Positions 35,361 through 44,554 of a stretch of DNA of 64,000 nucleotides are shown piece by piece (position 1 is the first letter of the stretch; each line of letters starts with the position of its first letter). The stretch is from Sulfurimonas lithotrophica (GTDB taxonomy: Bacteria > Campylobacterota > Campylobacteria > Campylobacterales > Sulfurimonadaceae). A model generated the notes under the pieces. That model worked only from the letters and a program-made list of their open reading frames with translations. It had not been told where the DNA came from and searched no databases. The stretch spans positions 2,170,001 to 2,234,000 of the forward strand of contig NZ_CP043617.1 in assembly GCF_009258225.1 (NCBI RefSeq), read 5' to 3'. The position numbers and the translations under genes are program-made.

Positions 35361-37913
35361 CTATGAAAGAGCCTCTGTAATGAACTTAAGTGAAGCCTCT
35401 TTAGCTTCAGGAAGTTTAGTTTTGTCTTTTCCACCTGCTTGTGCAAAGTCAGGACGACCACCGCCGCCACCACCTAAAATAGGTGCAATCTGCTTAATCC
35501 AATCACCCGCTTTAGCATTTGCATCTTTAACACCTGCAGCTATTAGAACTTTATCGCCTTTTACCTGGAAAAGCATTGCACAAAGTTTATCGTTTTGATT
35601 TTTAAGCTCATCTATTTTTTCTTTGATGTCGCCGTTTGGATACTCTTCAACTACAACAGCTACACCGTTTATCTCTGAAGCTGTTATCTCAACTTTAGCA
35701 GACTCTTGAGCTTCTTTTACTTCTACTTTTAGCTCTTCAATAGTTGATTTAAGTCTGTTTATACCGGCAATTACGTCAAGATTTTTAACTTCGGATTCTA
35801 CTTGTTTAAGCAACATTCTTTGCTCACAAAAGTGCTCATATGCAGCACGCCCTACAACAGCCTCTATACGTCTGACACCGGCACTTACACCACTCTCTTT
35901 TGTGATTATAAAACTACCTATAGATGCAGTGTTGCCAACATGCACACCACCGCAAAGCTCAATAGATGCATCTTCAAAACTCACAACACGCACATCGTCA
36001 CCGTATTTCTCACCAAACTGAGCTTTAGCCCCGCTCTCTCTTGCACGATCTATATCCATGACTTCTGTTTTTGCATCTATACCGCGAGCGATAATAGCAT
36101 TTACACGCTGTTCTATCTCGGCAAGTTCTGAATGTTCCAAGGCTTTAGGGTGTGAGAAATCAAAACGTAAACGATTTGCTTCGTTTAATGAACCCGCTTG
36201 TGATATATGATCACCCAGTACATCAAAAAGTACGGCATGAAGCAAGTGAGTAGCCGAATGGTGTTTTGTAATCTCTTGACGCGATATATCAACATGGCTA
36301 TCTACAACGGTTGAAACTTTTAACTCTTTAGTTACCTCTATTTGAGATAAGTTAAGTCCGAAGAATTTTTTAGTGTCTAGTACTTTTGCAAAACCTTCTA
36401 ACTCTCCAGTATCTCCGACTTGTCCACCGCTCTCAGCATAAAAAGGAGTGATATCTAAAAGAACCCAGCCTTTTTCACCCTCGGTTAATGAGCCTGTTAT
36501 TTTAAAATCCGCATCTAAAAGTGCTTGAACTTCACCGGAATGGCTTGTAAATTCATAACCTACAAAAGTGTTCTCGCCAAAATTTTCTAACAATACTTTA
36601 AAGTCACCGTGAGTATCTGCATCTCCACTGCCTTTCCAAGCAGCTTTTGCACGAGTTCTTTGCTCATTCATAAGAGAGTCAAACTTATCTGCATCTAGCT
36701 TTAAGTTATGGCTTTTTAACATATCTTCAGTCAAATCAAGAGGGAATCCGAATGTATCGTAAAGTTTAAATGCAACCTCACCGCTAAATACGTCTTTTGT
36801 ATTTTCTAGTTCATCTTCAAATAAAGCTATACCGCTCTCAATAGTTTTGAAAAATCTTGCTTCTTCAAGTTCTATCTGCTCCTTAACCGCATCTGATTTT
36901 TCACTTAAATATGCATATTCCTTACCCATAATACTAACTAAAGTATCAACAAGTTTATACATAAACGGTTTTCTAAAACCAAGCAGATAACCGTGACGAA
37001 CCGCACGTCTTAATATACGTCTTAAAACATAACCACGCCCTTCGTTTGAGAAGTTGATGCCTTGAGAAAGCAAAAATACTGCTGTACGGATATGATCGGC
37101 TATAACACGGTAACTCGCACCGCTTTCATACTCATACTCTTTTCCTATAAGTTCTTCAACTTTACGGATAATAGGCATAAACAAAGATGAACCGTAGTTT
37201 GAGAGTGCTCCCTCTTTAATAGCTACTACACGCTCTAGTCCCATTCCCGTATCGATAGAAGGTTTTGCAAGTGGAATACGCTCTCCACCTTTTTCTTTAA
37301 CTTCATATTGCATAAATACAAGGTTCCAAATTTCTAAAAATCTGTCACCTTCTCCGCCCATTTTATCCTCAGGGCCGTTGAAATGCTCTTTACCTTGGTC
37401 ATAAAAAATTTCAGAACAAGGTCCACAAGGTCCGGTATCTCCCATAGACCAAAAGTTATCTTCATCCCCAAGACGCATAATACGCTCTAGCGGTACGTGC
37501 TTTTGCCATAACTTTTCTGCTTCATCGTCACTCTCATGCACGGTTACCCATAGCTTCTCCACGGGAAGTTCTAAAACTTCTGTGATAAATTCCCATGAAT
37601 AATCGATAACTTCTTCTTTAAAATAATCCCCAAAACTAAAATTACCCAACATTTCAAAAAAAGTATGATGACGTGCAGTATGACCTACGTTTTCTAGGTC
37701 ATTATGCTTCCCCCCGGCTCTCAAACATGTTTGACACGATGTAGCACGTGGATTAGACGGTGTCGGAACTTCCCCTGTAAATATAGACTTAAACGGTACC
37801 ATACCCGCATTATTAAACAAAAGTGTTGCATCTTCAGGAACAAGTGGTGCGGATGCAACTCTTTGATGATTTTTTGATTCAAAAAATTTTAAAAACTCTT
37901 CTCTGATATCCAT
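35361..37913 (-). CDS. alaS: alanyl-tRNA synthetase
   Basis: An 850-residue class II synthetase of standard length. The N-terminal catalytic core ([18 protein letters not shown], then GMGLERVV), the editing domain with the zinc-binding [10 protein letters not shown] and CGGVHV, and the C-terminal oligomerisation region ending with the glycine-rich [15 protein letters not shown] are all present. It charges tRNA-Ala and clears mischarged Ser/Gly. A TATAAT (37955-37960) and AGGAA precede it. Confidence 0.97.
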   Translation of the reverse strand: MDIREEFLKFFESKNHQRVASAPLVPEDATLLFNNAGMVPFKSIFTGEVPTPSNPRATSCQTCLRAGGKHNDLENVGHTARHHTFFEMLGNFSFGDYFKEEVIDYSWEFITEVLELPVEKLWVTVHESDDEAEKLWQKHVPLERIMRLGDEDNFWSMGDTGPCGPCSEIFYDQGKEHFNGPEDKMGGEGDRFLEIWNLVFMQYEVKEKGGERIPLAKPSIDTGMGLERVVAIKEGALSNYGSSLFMPIIRKVEELIGKEYEYESGASYRVIADHIRTAVFLLSQGINFSNEGRGYVLRRILRRAVRHGYLLGFRKPFMYKLVDTLVSIMGKEYAYLSEKSDAVKEQIELEEARFFKTIESGIALFEDELENTKDVFSGEVAFKLYDTFGFPLDLTEDMLKSHNLKLDADKFDSLMNEQRTRAKAAWKGSGDADTHGDFKVLLENFGENTFVGYEFTSHSGEVQALLDADFKITGSLTEGEKGWVLLDITPFYAESGGQVGDTGELEGFAKVLDTKKFFGLNLSQIEVTKELKVSTVVDSHVDISRQEITKHHSATHLLHAVLFDVLGDHISQAGSLNEANRLRFDFSHPKALEHSELAEIEQRVNAIIARGIDAKTEVMDIDRARESGAKAQFGEKYGDDVRVVSFEDASIELCGGVHVGNTASIGSFIITKESGVSAGVRRIEAVVGRAAYEHFCEQRMLLKQVESEVKNLDVIAGINRLKSTIEELKVEVKEAQESAKVEITASEINGVAVVVEEYPNGDIKEKIDELKNQNDKLCAMLFQVKGDKVLIAAGVKDANAKAGDWIKQIAPILGGGGGGRPDFAQAGGKDKTKLPEAKEASLKFITEALS

Positions 37914-37954
37914 ATATTATTTCCTAACTATAACCGCATTGTAAAATTGACGCG

Positions 37955-37960
37955 ATTATA
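37955..37960 (-). promoter_or_regulatory. predicted -10 box for alaS
   Basis: TATAAT on the minus strand, 42 bases before the alaS ATG, followed by an AGGAAA ribosome site close to the start. The 169-base gap to the divergent gene at 38083 holds nothing else I can name. Confidence 0.5.
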
Positions 37961-38082
37961 TCCAAAAAAGCCTATATTATGCATAATTTTTTCTAACTGG
38001 TAACCAAAATGAAGAAAAAACGTAATCATTCTGATACATTTTATATATACAATCCCGAAACTAAACTAAGGAAAAACCCAAT

Positions 38083-38316
38083 ATGTTAGAAAGAATTTTT
38101 ACTATAGATGCATACAATGAAGAACTGGAGATATTTGATAATTTAGACGATGAATGTGCCCAAAGTATATGTGAAAATAATCTTGAAATCCCTAAAGAAT
38201 ATATAAATAAAATCAGTTGCAAAAATGATAGTTTTACAATATATTTAGCAAATTCGAGATCTTACTATCGTGATGACTGGTATGTAAACTTGCAACGTTT
38301 AGAATATGTTTCTTAA
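38083..38316 (+). CDS. hypothetical small acidic protein
   Basis: A 77-residue acidic protein with no signal peptide or membrane segment, rich in Asp, Glu, Asn and Tyr (DNLDDECAQ, then SRSYYRDDWY near the end). AAGGAAA lies 10-14 bases before ATG 38083, and a TACAAT-like box is upstream. It is divergent from alaS and convergent with the DUF523 gene 6 bases later. No family recognised. Confidence 0.6.
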   Translation: MLERIFTIDAYNEELEIFDNLDDECAQSICENNLEIPKEYINKISCKNDSFTIYLANSRSYYRDDWYVNLQRLEYVS

Positions 38317-38322
38317 TAATTT

Positions 38323-38763
38323 TTAGATATATTCGTTTTCATCTTTTATAAAACTTTTGGGAAACTGTTTTAAAAACATATCAGCCGCCAAACCGTTTCC
38401 ATATTCTAATATATTTTTATCTTTATCTAAAATAGGCGTAGTCCCTAAACCGCATGAAGGAGATTTTGATTTTAAAATAACTTCGTCTGCATCTAAATAT
38501 TTTTCTAAAAAAGAAGCTATCTCTTCTTTTAGTTTTTGTGTGACGTCTATATTTGTTTCATCCGTAATAATTCTATTTTTATTATCGACTAAAACAACAT
38601 TTATTCTCTCCCTTGGAGTTCCAAAAAGAGGAGCTTCGGGACAAAACGGAATAATTTCACAATCTTTAAACTTGTTTATAACTGCATCTACGGCTTTTGT
38701 TTTACCGTCATACCTGCAATACTCACCTAACAAACATGCAGATATTATTACTTTTTTTTTCAT
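38323..38763 (-). CDS. DUF523 protein
   Basis: A 146-residue protein with the conserved DUF523 features: ISACLLGEYCRYDGK near the N-terminus, FCPEAPLFGTPRE and KSKSPSCGLG, with conserved cysteines suggesting metal or thiol chemistry. The function is unknown. It follows the HD-GYP-like gene with a one-base overlap (TAATG). Confidence 0.85.
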   Translation of the reverse strand: MKKKVIISACLLGEYCRYDGKTKAVDAVINKFKDCEIIPFCPEAPLFGTPRERINVVLVDNKNRIITDETNIDVTQKLKEEIASFLEKYLDADEVILKSKSPSCGLGTTPILDKDKNILEYGNGLAADMFLKQFPKSFIKDENEYI

Positions 38764-39722
38764 TATTTTTTTACTAAAAGAGTTATAAATATTTTTATAT
38801 ATTGATGATTAAAACGATTACGCATCTGCTCATCTTTCATCATATACGTCAGTGCTTCAAAGCTACTCATCTCTTTTCGATATGGTCTTGTACTAGTTAG
38901 TGCATCAAAAACATCGCAAATAGAAAGTATGGATGCGAATATACTAATCTCACCTTTTTTTAAATGATTTGGGTATCCTGAACCGTCATAATTTTCATGG
39001 TGGTGCATAATTGCTTCTATGATATGGGGGTTATGAATATGATTATGTTTTATAATTTCCGTGCTGTACATGGCGTGTTTATGTATATCTTCTATCTCAT
39101 CTGCCGATAATTTGGAGTCTTTTAGTACAATATTATTATCTACTTTTTTTATCCCTATATCTTGTAGATATCCTGCCATCCCTAATGATAAAAGTTTTTT
39201 GTCTTGAATTTCAAGTGATATACCTAGGTTTACGGCATAGATAGCTACGTGTAATGAATGGTGTGCAAGCATATTATCATTTTGAAAATGTATTATATTT
39301 TCTTTTACAAAATTTCTATTATGTCTAATAAGTAAAATAATCGCTTTTATCATAGACTCCACATCTTCAAAATCAAAGAGATTGTCGGATGATTTTAAAA
39401 AATTATCAAAAAAGATATCATTCATTTTATATAAATAATTTATGCAATACTCGGGATTGTGTTTGGCATAAGATATATACGTTTCTAAATTTTTAGACTC
39501 GTTTTTTCGTAAATCTACATACTTTTTTGGAATAAAAACAGCTTTTTGAGACTGCAATACATCATATATTTTATCATCTATTAATGTACCCGCTTTAACG
39601 GCTATTGTAGAATCGTCTTGTTCTATATACATATCGTACGGCAAGATAACATCTTTATTTATTGTATCTAATGCAATCTGATATTTATCTATATTTTGCC
39701 CTTTTTTAACTTTTATCAGCAT
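38763..39722 (-). CDS. HD-GYP-like protein with altered HD motif
   Basis: A 319-residue protein. The N-terminal part (1-130) resembles the DUF3391-like region in front of many HD-GYP domains; the HD-GYP part covers about 145-300 with HHSLHVA, HHHENYDGSGYP (240-251) and DVFDALTSTRPYRK. The HD pair itself reads Gln187-Asp188 (YLQDIG) instead of His-Asp. HD-GYP enzymes hydrolyse cyclic di-GMP with a metal centre that uses this His, so activity may be lost or changed. It lies between an aldehyde dehydrogenase (13 bases upstream) and DUF523. Confidence 0.85.
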   Translation of the reverse strand: MLIKVKKGQNIDKYQIALDTINKDVILPYDMYIEQDDSTIAVKAGTLIDDKIYDVLQSQKAVFIPKKYVDLRKNESKNLETYISYAKHNPEYCINYLYKMNDIFFDNFLKSSDNLFDFEDVESMIKAIILLIRHNRNFVKENIIHFQNDNMLAHHSLHVAIYAVNLGISLEIQDKKLLSLGMAGYLQDIGIKKVDNNIVLKDSKLSADEIEDIHKHAMYSTEIIKHNHIHNPHIIEAIMHHHENYDGSGYPNHLKKGEISIFASILSICDVFDALTSTRPYRKEMSSFEALTYMMKDEQMRNRFNHQYIKIFITLLVKK

Positions 39723-39735
39723 AGCAATCCTTAAC

Positions 39736-41157
39736 TTATCGACAGATTATGACACTTTTTATCTCTGTCATCTCCTCAATGGCAAACTTTGGACCTTCCC
39801 GTCCTACTCCGCTTAGTTTTACACCGCCGTATGGCTGAATATCAAACCTAAGCGTCGGCATATCGTTTATAACAACCCCGCCTGCATCAAGTTCGTCTAT
39901 TGCACGGTTTGTTAATGATAAATCGTTCGTAAACACCGAAAACTGTAATCCATATGGAGAGTTGTTCATACGAGGAAGTGCATCGTCAAAACCGTTAACC
40001 TTAACAAGTGAGACAATCGGAGCAAAAACTTCCTCACATACTATAGCCATATCATCACGCACATCTGCCATTACACAAGGATAAAACGTTCTATCTTCGA
40101 CTTTAGGTTCTAAAAGGGCACGAGCACCTTCATCTATCGCACTTTGTACCCAACTCATTGCGCGTTCACACGCATCATCATCAATAAGAGGTCCCATAAA
40201 GGTCTCTTCATCGTATGGACTTCCCACTTTTAGTTTTTTAGTCTCTTCTGCCATCTTTTGTGCAAACTCATCATAAATATCTGCATCTACATAGATACGC
40301 TGAAGAGAGATACAAACTTGACCCGAATTTATAAATGCACCTAATGCACATCTGTTTGCTGCTAAGTCTAAATCAGCCGACTTGTCTATAAACGTAGCGG
40401 CATTACCGCCAAGTTCAAGTCCGACTTTTTTAATCCCTGCAGATTTTGTAATTATTTCCCCGACGGGTACGCTTCCCGTAAAACTTACAACACGGGGAAT
40501 GTCGGATGTTACTAAAGCAGAACCAACCTCTGCATCCCCGTAAACTACACTTAGTGCATCTTTTATGGCATATCTGCTGTTTATGAAAAGTTTTGCAAAC
40601 TTGTATGCAGTCAAAGGAGCTTCGGGTGTCGGTTTTAGTACAACTGCATTTCCCGCAACTAAAGCAGGACCTAGTTTATGTGCAACTAAATTTAGAGGAA
40701 AATTAAACGGTGTAATAGCAGCTACTACACCGACAGGCTCACGTCGAAAAAAACTCATAGTTTTTTTACCGCTTGCCATTGCATCCGTGTTTATCGTCTC
40801 ACCATGCATTGTACGCATAGTCTCTGCACTTAATGTTAAAGTCTCTATAGCACGATCAACCTCAACCCGTGCAAATGCCAAAGGTTTTCCGACCTCATCA
40901 GTTATGGTCATAGCTATATCTTCTTTATTTAAAGCAAGATTATTTGCTACATCTAAAAGCCAGTTACATCTTTGGCTTAGTGTAGATGCACGGGTAGCTT
41001 TTGTTGCCTTCTGGGCTATTTTTAAGGCCTTGATTGTATCATCTGCATCACATACCGGAGCGGTAGAAACAACCCTTTTATTGTATGGACTTCTTCTTTG
41101 GCTTATCTCATCTTTTGTAGCCTCGTTTGAGCCAAAAAAAATCTTTGCACTATTCAT
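39736..41157 (-). CDS. NAD(P)-dependent aldehyde dehydrogenase
   Basis: About 473 residues. It has the family motifs PFNFPLNLVAHKLGPAL, KPTPEAPLTA, FTGSVPVGE, the general base Glu in LELGGN, the catalytic Cys in NSGQVCISLQR, and EEVFAPI. These match ALDH-superfamily enzymes of the lactaldehyde/glyceraldehyde-3-phosphate (non-phosphorylating) group. The frame extends to 41175, but the ribosome site AGGGG lies inside that extension; the second of two adjacent ATGs (41157) has the better spacing. The substrate is not determined by the sequence. Confidence 0.88.
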   Translation of the reverse strand: MNSAKIFFGSNEATKDEISQRRSPYNKRVVSTAPVCDADDTIKALKIAQKATKATRASTLSQRCNWLLDVANNLALNKEDIAMTITDEVGKPLAFARVEVDRAIETLTLSAETMRTMHGETINTDAMASGKKTMSFFRREPVGVVAAITPFNFPLNLVAHKLGPALVAGNAVVLKPTPEAPLTAYKFAKLFINSRYAIKDALSVVYGDAEVGSALVTSDIPRVVSFTGSVPVGEIITKSAGIKKVGLELGGNAATFIDKSADLDLAANRCALGAFINSGQVCISLQRIYVDADIYDEFAQKMAEETKKLKVGSPYDEETFMGPLIDDDACERAMSWVQSAIDEGARALLEPKVEDRTFYPCVMADVRDDMAIVCEEVFAPIVSLVKVNGFDDALPRMNNSPYGLQFSVFTNDLSLTNRAIDELDAGGVVINDMPTLRFDIQPYGGVKLSGVGREGPKFAIEEMTEIKSVIICR

Positions 41158-41276
41158 CATATCCCCTAAAAGCAATAATAATATAAATTGATTATAACAT
41201 TTAATATATTTTTTTAATTTAAAGGTATTGTTTTTTATGTTATCATTGTTGATAATATATACATAAGGAGGATGTT

Positions 41277-41501
41277 ATGAACACTACTCGTTATTTATTT
41301 CAATCGCCTTATCACTCTCAGGTTCAATTTGGCAGACCTGATCCAAGTAGTGAACAAAACCAAAAAACTGACAATAATTTAACCAACTTAAATGATGTAA
41401 ACAACAGTGTGCAAAAAGAGGCTCAGAGTTTTCAAGCTACTCAAACCACGGAAGTTAAACCAAAAGTTAGTTCAGCAAATAAACTTGATGTTTATGCTTA
41501 A
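41277..41501 (+). CDS. hypothetical small polar protein
   Basis: A 74-residue protein, Gln/Asn/Ser/Thr-rich and probably disordered, with no cysteine, no signal and no membrane segment; it ends in NKLDVYA. A strong AAGGAGGA site precedes ATG 41277, and an inverted repeat TTATCA/TGATAA (41240-41255) sits in the promoter region. It is flanked by minus-strand genes on both sides, so it has its own promoter. No function recognised. Confidence 0.7.
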   Translation: MNTTRYLFQSPYHSQVQFGRPDPSSEQNQKTDNNLTNLNDVNNSVQKEAQSFQATQTTEVKPKVSSANKLDVYA

Positions 41502-41502
41502 G

Positions 41503-42114
41503 TTATTTGATGTAGTTATTATCTTTTAGTATCTCTATAAAAGTATCAGCCATCATTTCATACCCTTTTTCATTTGGATGAACATAGTCGCTTTTTAGAT
41601 TATTTCTTCTTTGAATATAACCTATAATATCTTCCTCATAAAGTACATCTTCTTCTTGTGCCACTTCATGGTATAAATCTATTGCATCCATATCAAGCAG
41701 GTTAAATTCAGGCACACCAACTAGTAAAACTTTTGCACCGACCTCTTTTATGCTTTTAATCATTTTTTTAAGGTTTGATTTTAGTTCATTACGAGGCAGT
41801 TTTTGCAATATATCATTTCCGCCGTGACACAAAATAACCAAGTCGGGTTCAAAAGCCAAATAATCTTTTAATCTCTCAACACCCTCGGCAGATATCTCAC
41901 CGTTAACGCCTGCATTTATTGTATTTAATAATGTTTTTTCTTTAAAAAAATCAGGATAACTTTTATCTGAACCAAATCCATATGTAAGACTATCGCCAAA
42001 TGCCAAAACAGTTGCATCGCTACTCAAAAGTATTTCCTTGTCATTATTTGTCATATTGCGAAAGAAGATTATTATACTTAAAATAAGAAGTGCTACAATT
42101 AGATAGTTTTTCAT
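41503..42114 (-). CDS. GDSL-family esterase/lysophospholipase (TesA-like)
   Basis: A 203-residue SGNH hydrolase with an N-terminal membrane anchor or signal (YLIVALLILSIIIFF). The blocks are visible: AFGDSLTYGFG with the nucleophile Ser, GVNGE with Gly, GGNDIL with Asn, and DYVHPNEKGY with the Asp-His pair. It likely acts on ester bonds in the periplasm or at the membrane. It is the last gene of the long minus-strand run from 51704, 9 bases after yraN. Confidence 0.88.
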   Translation of the reverse strand: MKNYLIVALLILSIIIFFRNMTNNDKEILLSSDATVLAFGDSLTYGFGSDKSYPDFFKEKTLLNTINAGVNGEISAEGVERLKDYLAFEPDLVILCHGGNDILQKLPRNELKSNLKKMIKSIKEVGAKVLLVGVPEFNLLDMDAIDLYHEVAQEEDVLYEEDIIGYIQRRNNLKSDYVHPNEKGYEMMADTFIEILKDNNYIK

Positions 42115-42123
42115 ATATACTCC

Positions 42124-42453
42124 TTAAAGAGTTATATTCTCCACATAAGAGATATCATCTTGTACTACAACTATAGCATCGTAAACATAATTCAAATCTA
42201 AAGAATTTTTTTTCATGTAAATATCGCCTGTTTTTATAAGGCGTGAGAGTTTTGTCGGAGTGATATTTTGGATAGCCTTTTCATAATCTTCAGCACTTTT
42301 AACTTCTATGAAATGAAGAACTTCATCCTTTATGCTTATTATATCTATCTCACCAAAACGTGAGTAAAAGTTTCTATCAACTATCTCATGACCATGATCG
42401 TAAAGATATTTAGCCGCCAATTCTTCGGCAATATCTCCTTTTTTTCTACTCAT
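42124..42453 (-). CDS. yraN: YraN family protein (UPF0102, nuclease-fold)
   Basis: A 109-residue protein with the family pattern GDIAEELAAKYLYDHGHEIVDRN, then the nuclease-like core FGEIDII and HFIEVKS (Glu-Asp...Glu-x-Lys). It is a predicted Holliday-junction-resolvase-like nuclease of unproven role. It starts one base after the formate-dehydrogenase-like stop. I recall a YraN gene (Cj0148c) next to hom in Campylobacter jejuni, so its place in this run is conserved. Confidence 0.92.
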   Translation of the reverse strand: MSRKKGDIAEELAAKYLYDHGHEIVDRNFYSRFGEIDIISIKDEVLHFIEVKSAEDYEKAIQNITPTKLSRLIKTGDIYMKKNSLDLNYVYDAIVVVQDDISYVENITL

Positions 42454-44523
42454 TTAGCAATTAATAACTTCCACTTTTACAGATTTAAATGCAGCCGTTA
42501 AAATCAACTCATCACACTTGTCTCCAAATAGAGCATTTATACGTGAATCTGCATGATGAAAAGTTACAAATAAAGTTTTTGGTTTTACCTTGTCGGTTAG
42601 TTTTACGGTAAGTGGATTAGTTTCTCCATACTCAGTTTTTAGTATAACTTTATCACTTGTAAAATCTGCGGCATCATCTTCACATACAAGTAAAATATCT
42701 TCAGGATATCTCTCTAAAAGAGAGTCTGTCTGTTTTGTTTGAGCAGCATTGTTGTAATGTGCCAGTGTACGCCCTGTTGTAAGATGATAACCGCTTAAAG
42801 TTTTTTTAGTAATCTCTTCAACCATCCCGCGTAACTCATACTGTTTATAGTGAAATCTTCCATATCCGTCTTCCGTACGAAAGTCCAGTTGATGTAAAAT
42901 TGGAGTATCTTCTGTGTGTACTGGCCATTGCAGACCGCGTTTACGGTGTTTTTCAAGTCTATGATAATCTGCTCCGCTAAAGCGTCTATATGCTACGCGC
43001 TGTACCTCTTCCCAAATATCTTTGGAAGAAGTATATGAAGCACTCCCTCCCATCTTATTGTCAAGTTGTTTTAAAACTTCCCAATCATCAGGCAAGTCTG
43101 ATTGTACAAGAGGCTGTGATAGATGCAGACGACGCATTGCATTTACATATACACCGGTTTTTTCATATGCCGATTTTACGCCTACGACTATATCTGCTTT
43201 AGAAGCGATATCGGTCATAAAAAGCTCTTGAACCATTACAAATTCCAAGTTTTTTATAGCTTTGTCAACTTTGTTAATATTTGGATGAATATGCGTTAGA
43301 TCCTCACCTATATTCAATACGGCTTTTACACGACCTTCTATCATCTCATCTACAAGTTGTGGAGTCATAAGTCCCACCTCTTTAGGCTCTTGATAATCAG
43401 GGTCGTAATATGGGAGCATACCCATATCACAAGCACCTTGAACATTGTTCTGTCCACGAAGAGGCATAAGTCCTGTACCGCTTTTACCTATATTTCCAGT
43501 CATAAGGGCTAAATGCGTTATAGCCATAACTGCATATGAGCCGTCAAGATGTTCAGTAATACCCAGACCCCAGAATATCATAGAGTTTTTAAGCGCATAT
43601 TCACGTGCAACTTTGCGGATAGTTTTTGCCATATCTTCATATCCGGCTATCTCTTTAAAATAATCGGGATTAGCATACGGATCGTTTAATATCTTATCTT
43701 TAAACTCTGCAAAACCTTTAGTGCGTTCAGCTATAAAACTCTCATCATAAAGTTCTTCATCTATAACTACGTATGCAAGCATATTCAGTACAAGCAGATT
43801 TGCTTCATGCGGCATAATAGCTTTGTACTTTGCAAAACGGTGAAGTTTAATTTCACGAACATCAAATACAGCCAAGTTATCATGTTCACGTGCTACATCT
43901 AAAATACGGTTTGCGATAATAGGGTGGGCTTCAGTCGTATTTGAGCCTATAACTATCATAAACTCGGCATTGTAAATATCATTGTAAGGATTAGTAGCAG
44001 CACCTTCCCCTATGGTCGTACGCATCCCTTTGAGTGAGGGTGAGTGGCATACGCGGGCACAGTTATCAACGTGAGGGGAGTTTAAAGTATGACGTGTAAA
44101 TTTTTGGAAAAAGTAAGAGTTCTCACAAGAAGTTCTAGCTCCGCCGATTGAACATACGGCTTTACGTCCGTATTGTTCTTGAATCTCTTTTAGTTTGATG
44201 GATGCTGCAGTGGTAGCCGTATCTAAATCACATTCATACCACGTATCATCAAAATCTTTTAATTTTGAGCCGATTGCATTTTTAATTGATGGATTTTTTT
44301 CTAAAAAGCTTTTTTTAATTCTCGGTGCTCTTAGACGGTTTGGAGATTCTACAAAGTCATGACCGTATTTACCTTTTATACAAAGTTTTCCCTGTGAAAC
44401 TACTCCGTCGGGATGAGCAAATATCTTTGTAATTTTATTTTCTTTTATATCTACGTTTGCCGCTATATCACAACCAACACCACAATAAGTACATACACTG
44501 TCTATCGTTTGAATATTTTCCAT
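42454..44523 (-). CDS. molybdopterin oxidoreductase, formate dehydrogenase alpha-subunit-like
   Basis: A 689-residue protein. An N-terminal 4Fe-4S site is formed by Cys11, Cys14, Cys18 and Cys48 (CTYCGVGC, LCIKGK). The Mo ligand position reads NCARVCHSPS with Cys159, where E. coli FdhF has selenocysteine. MPLRGQNNVQGACDMG and a C-terminal molybdopterin-dinucleotide-binding domain (LTTGRTLAHYNNAAQTK) follow. This fits the cytoplasmic FdhF/FdhA type. There is no Tat signal and no electron-transfer subunit nearby, so the electron acceptor is unknown. It lies between hom and yraN, a place where I do not recall such a gene in Campylobacter. Confidence 0.88.
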   Translation of the reverse strand: MENIQTIDSVCTYCGVGCDIAANVDIKENKITKIFAHPDGVVSQGKLCIKGKYGHDFVESPNRLRAPRIKKSFLEKNPSIKNAIGSKLKDFDDTWYECDLDTATTAASIKLKEIQEQYGRKAVCSIGGARTSCENSYFFQKFTRHTLNSPHVDNCARVCHSPSLKGMRTTIGEGAATNPYNDIYNAEFMIVIGSNTTEAHPIIANRILDVAREHDNLAVFDVREIKLHRFAKYKAIMPHEANLLVLNMLAYVVIDEELYDESFIAERTKGFAEFKDKILNDPYANPDYFKEIAGYEDMAKTIRKVAREYALKNSMIFWGLGITEHLDGSYAVMAITHLALMTGNIGKSGTGLMPLRGQNNVQGACDMGMLPYYDPDYQEPKEVGLMTPQLVDEMIEGRVKAVLNIGEDLTHIHPNINKVDKAIKNLEFVMVQELFMTDIASKADIVVGVKSAYEKTGVYVNAMRRLHLSQPLVQSDLPDDWEVLKQLDNKMGGSASYTSSKDIWEEVQRVAYRRFSGADYHRLEKHRKRGLQWPVHTEDTPILHQLDFRTEDGYGRFHYKQYELRGMVEEITKKTLSGYHLTTGRTLAHYNNAAQTKQTDSLLERYPEDILLVCEDDAADFTSDKVILKTEYGETNPLTVKLTDKVKPKTLFVTFHHADSRINALFGDKCDELILTAAFKSVKVEVINC

Positions 44524-44554
44524 AAAATCATCTCTTTATCTTTATTTATTATAG

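Noticed and set aside
38009-38089. 26-codon ORF overlapping the start of the small acidic protein at 38083
   Set aside because: No ribosome site is seen before its ATG and the peptide has no features; chance frame in AT-rich DNA is more likely than a leader peptide.
43993-44080. Possible selenocysteine site in the formate-dehydrogenase-like gene
   Set aside because: The Mo-ligand codon reads as cysteine (Cys159) and no in-frame TGA is present.
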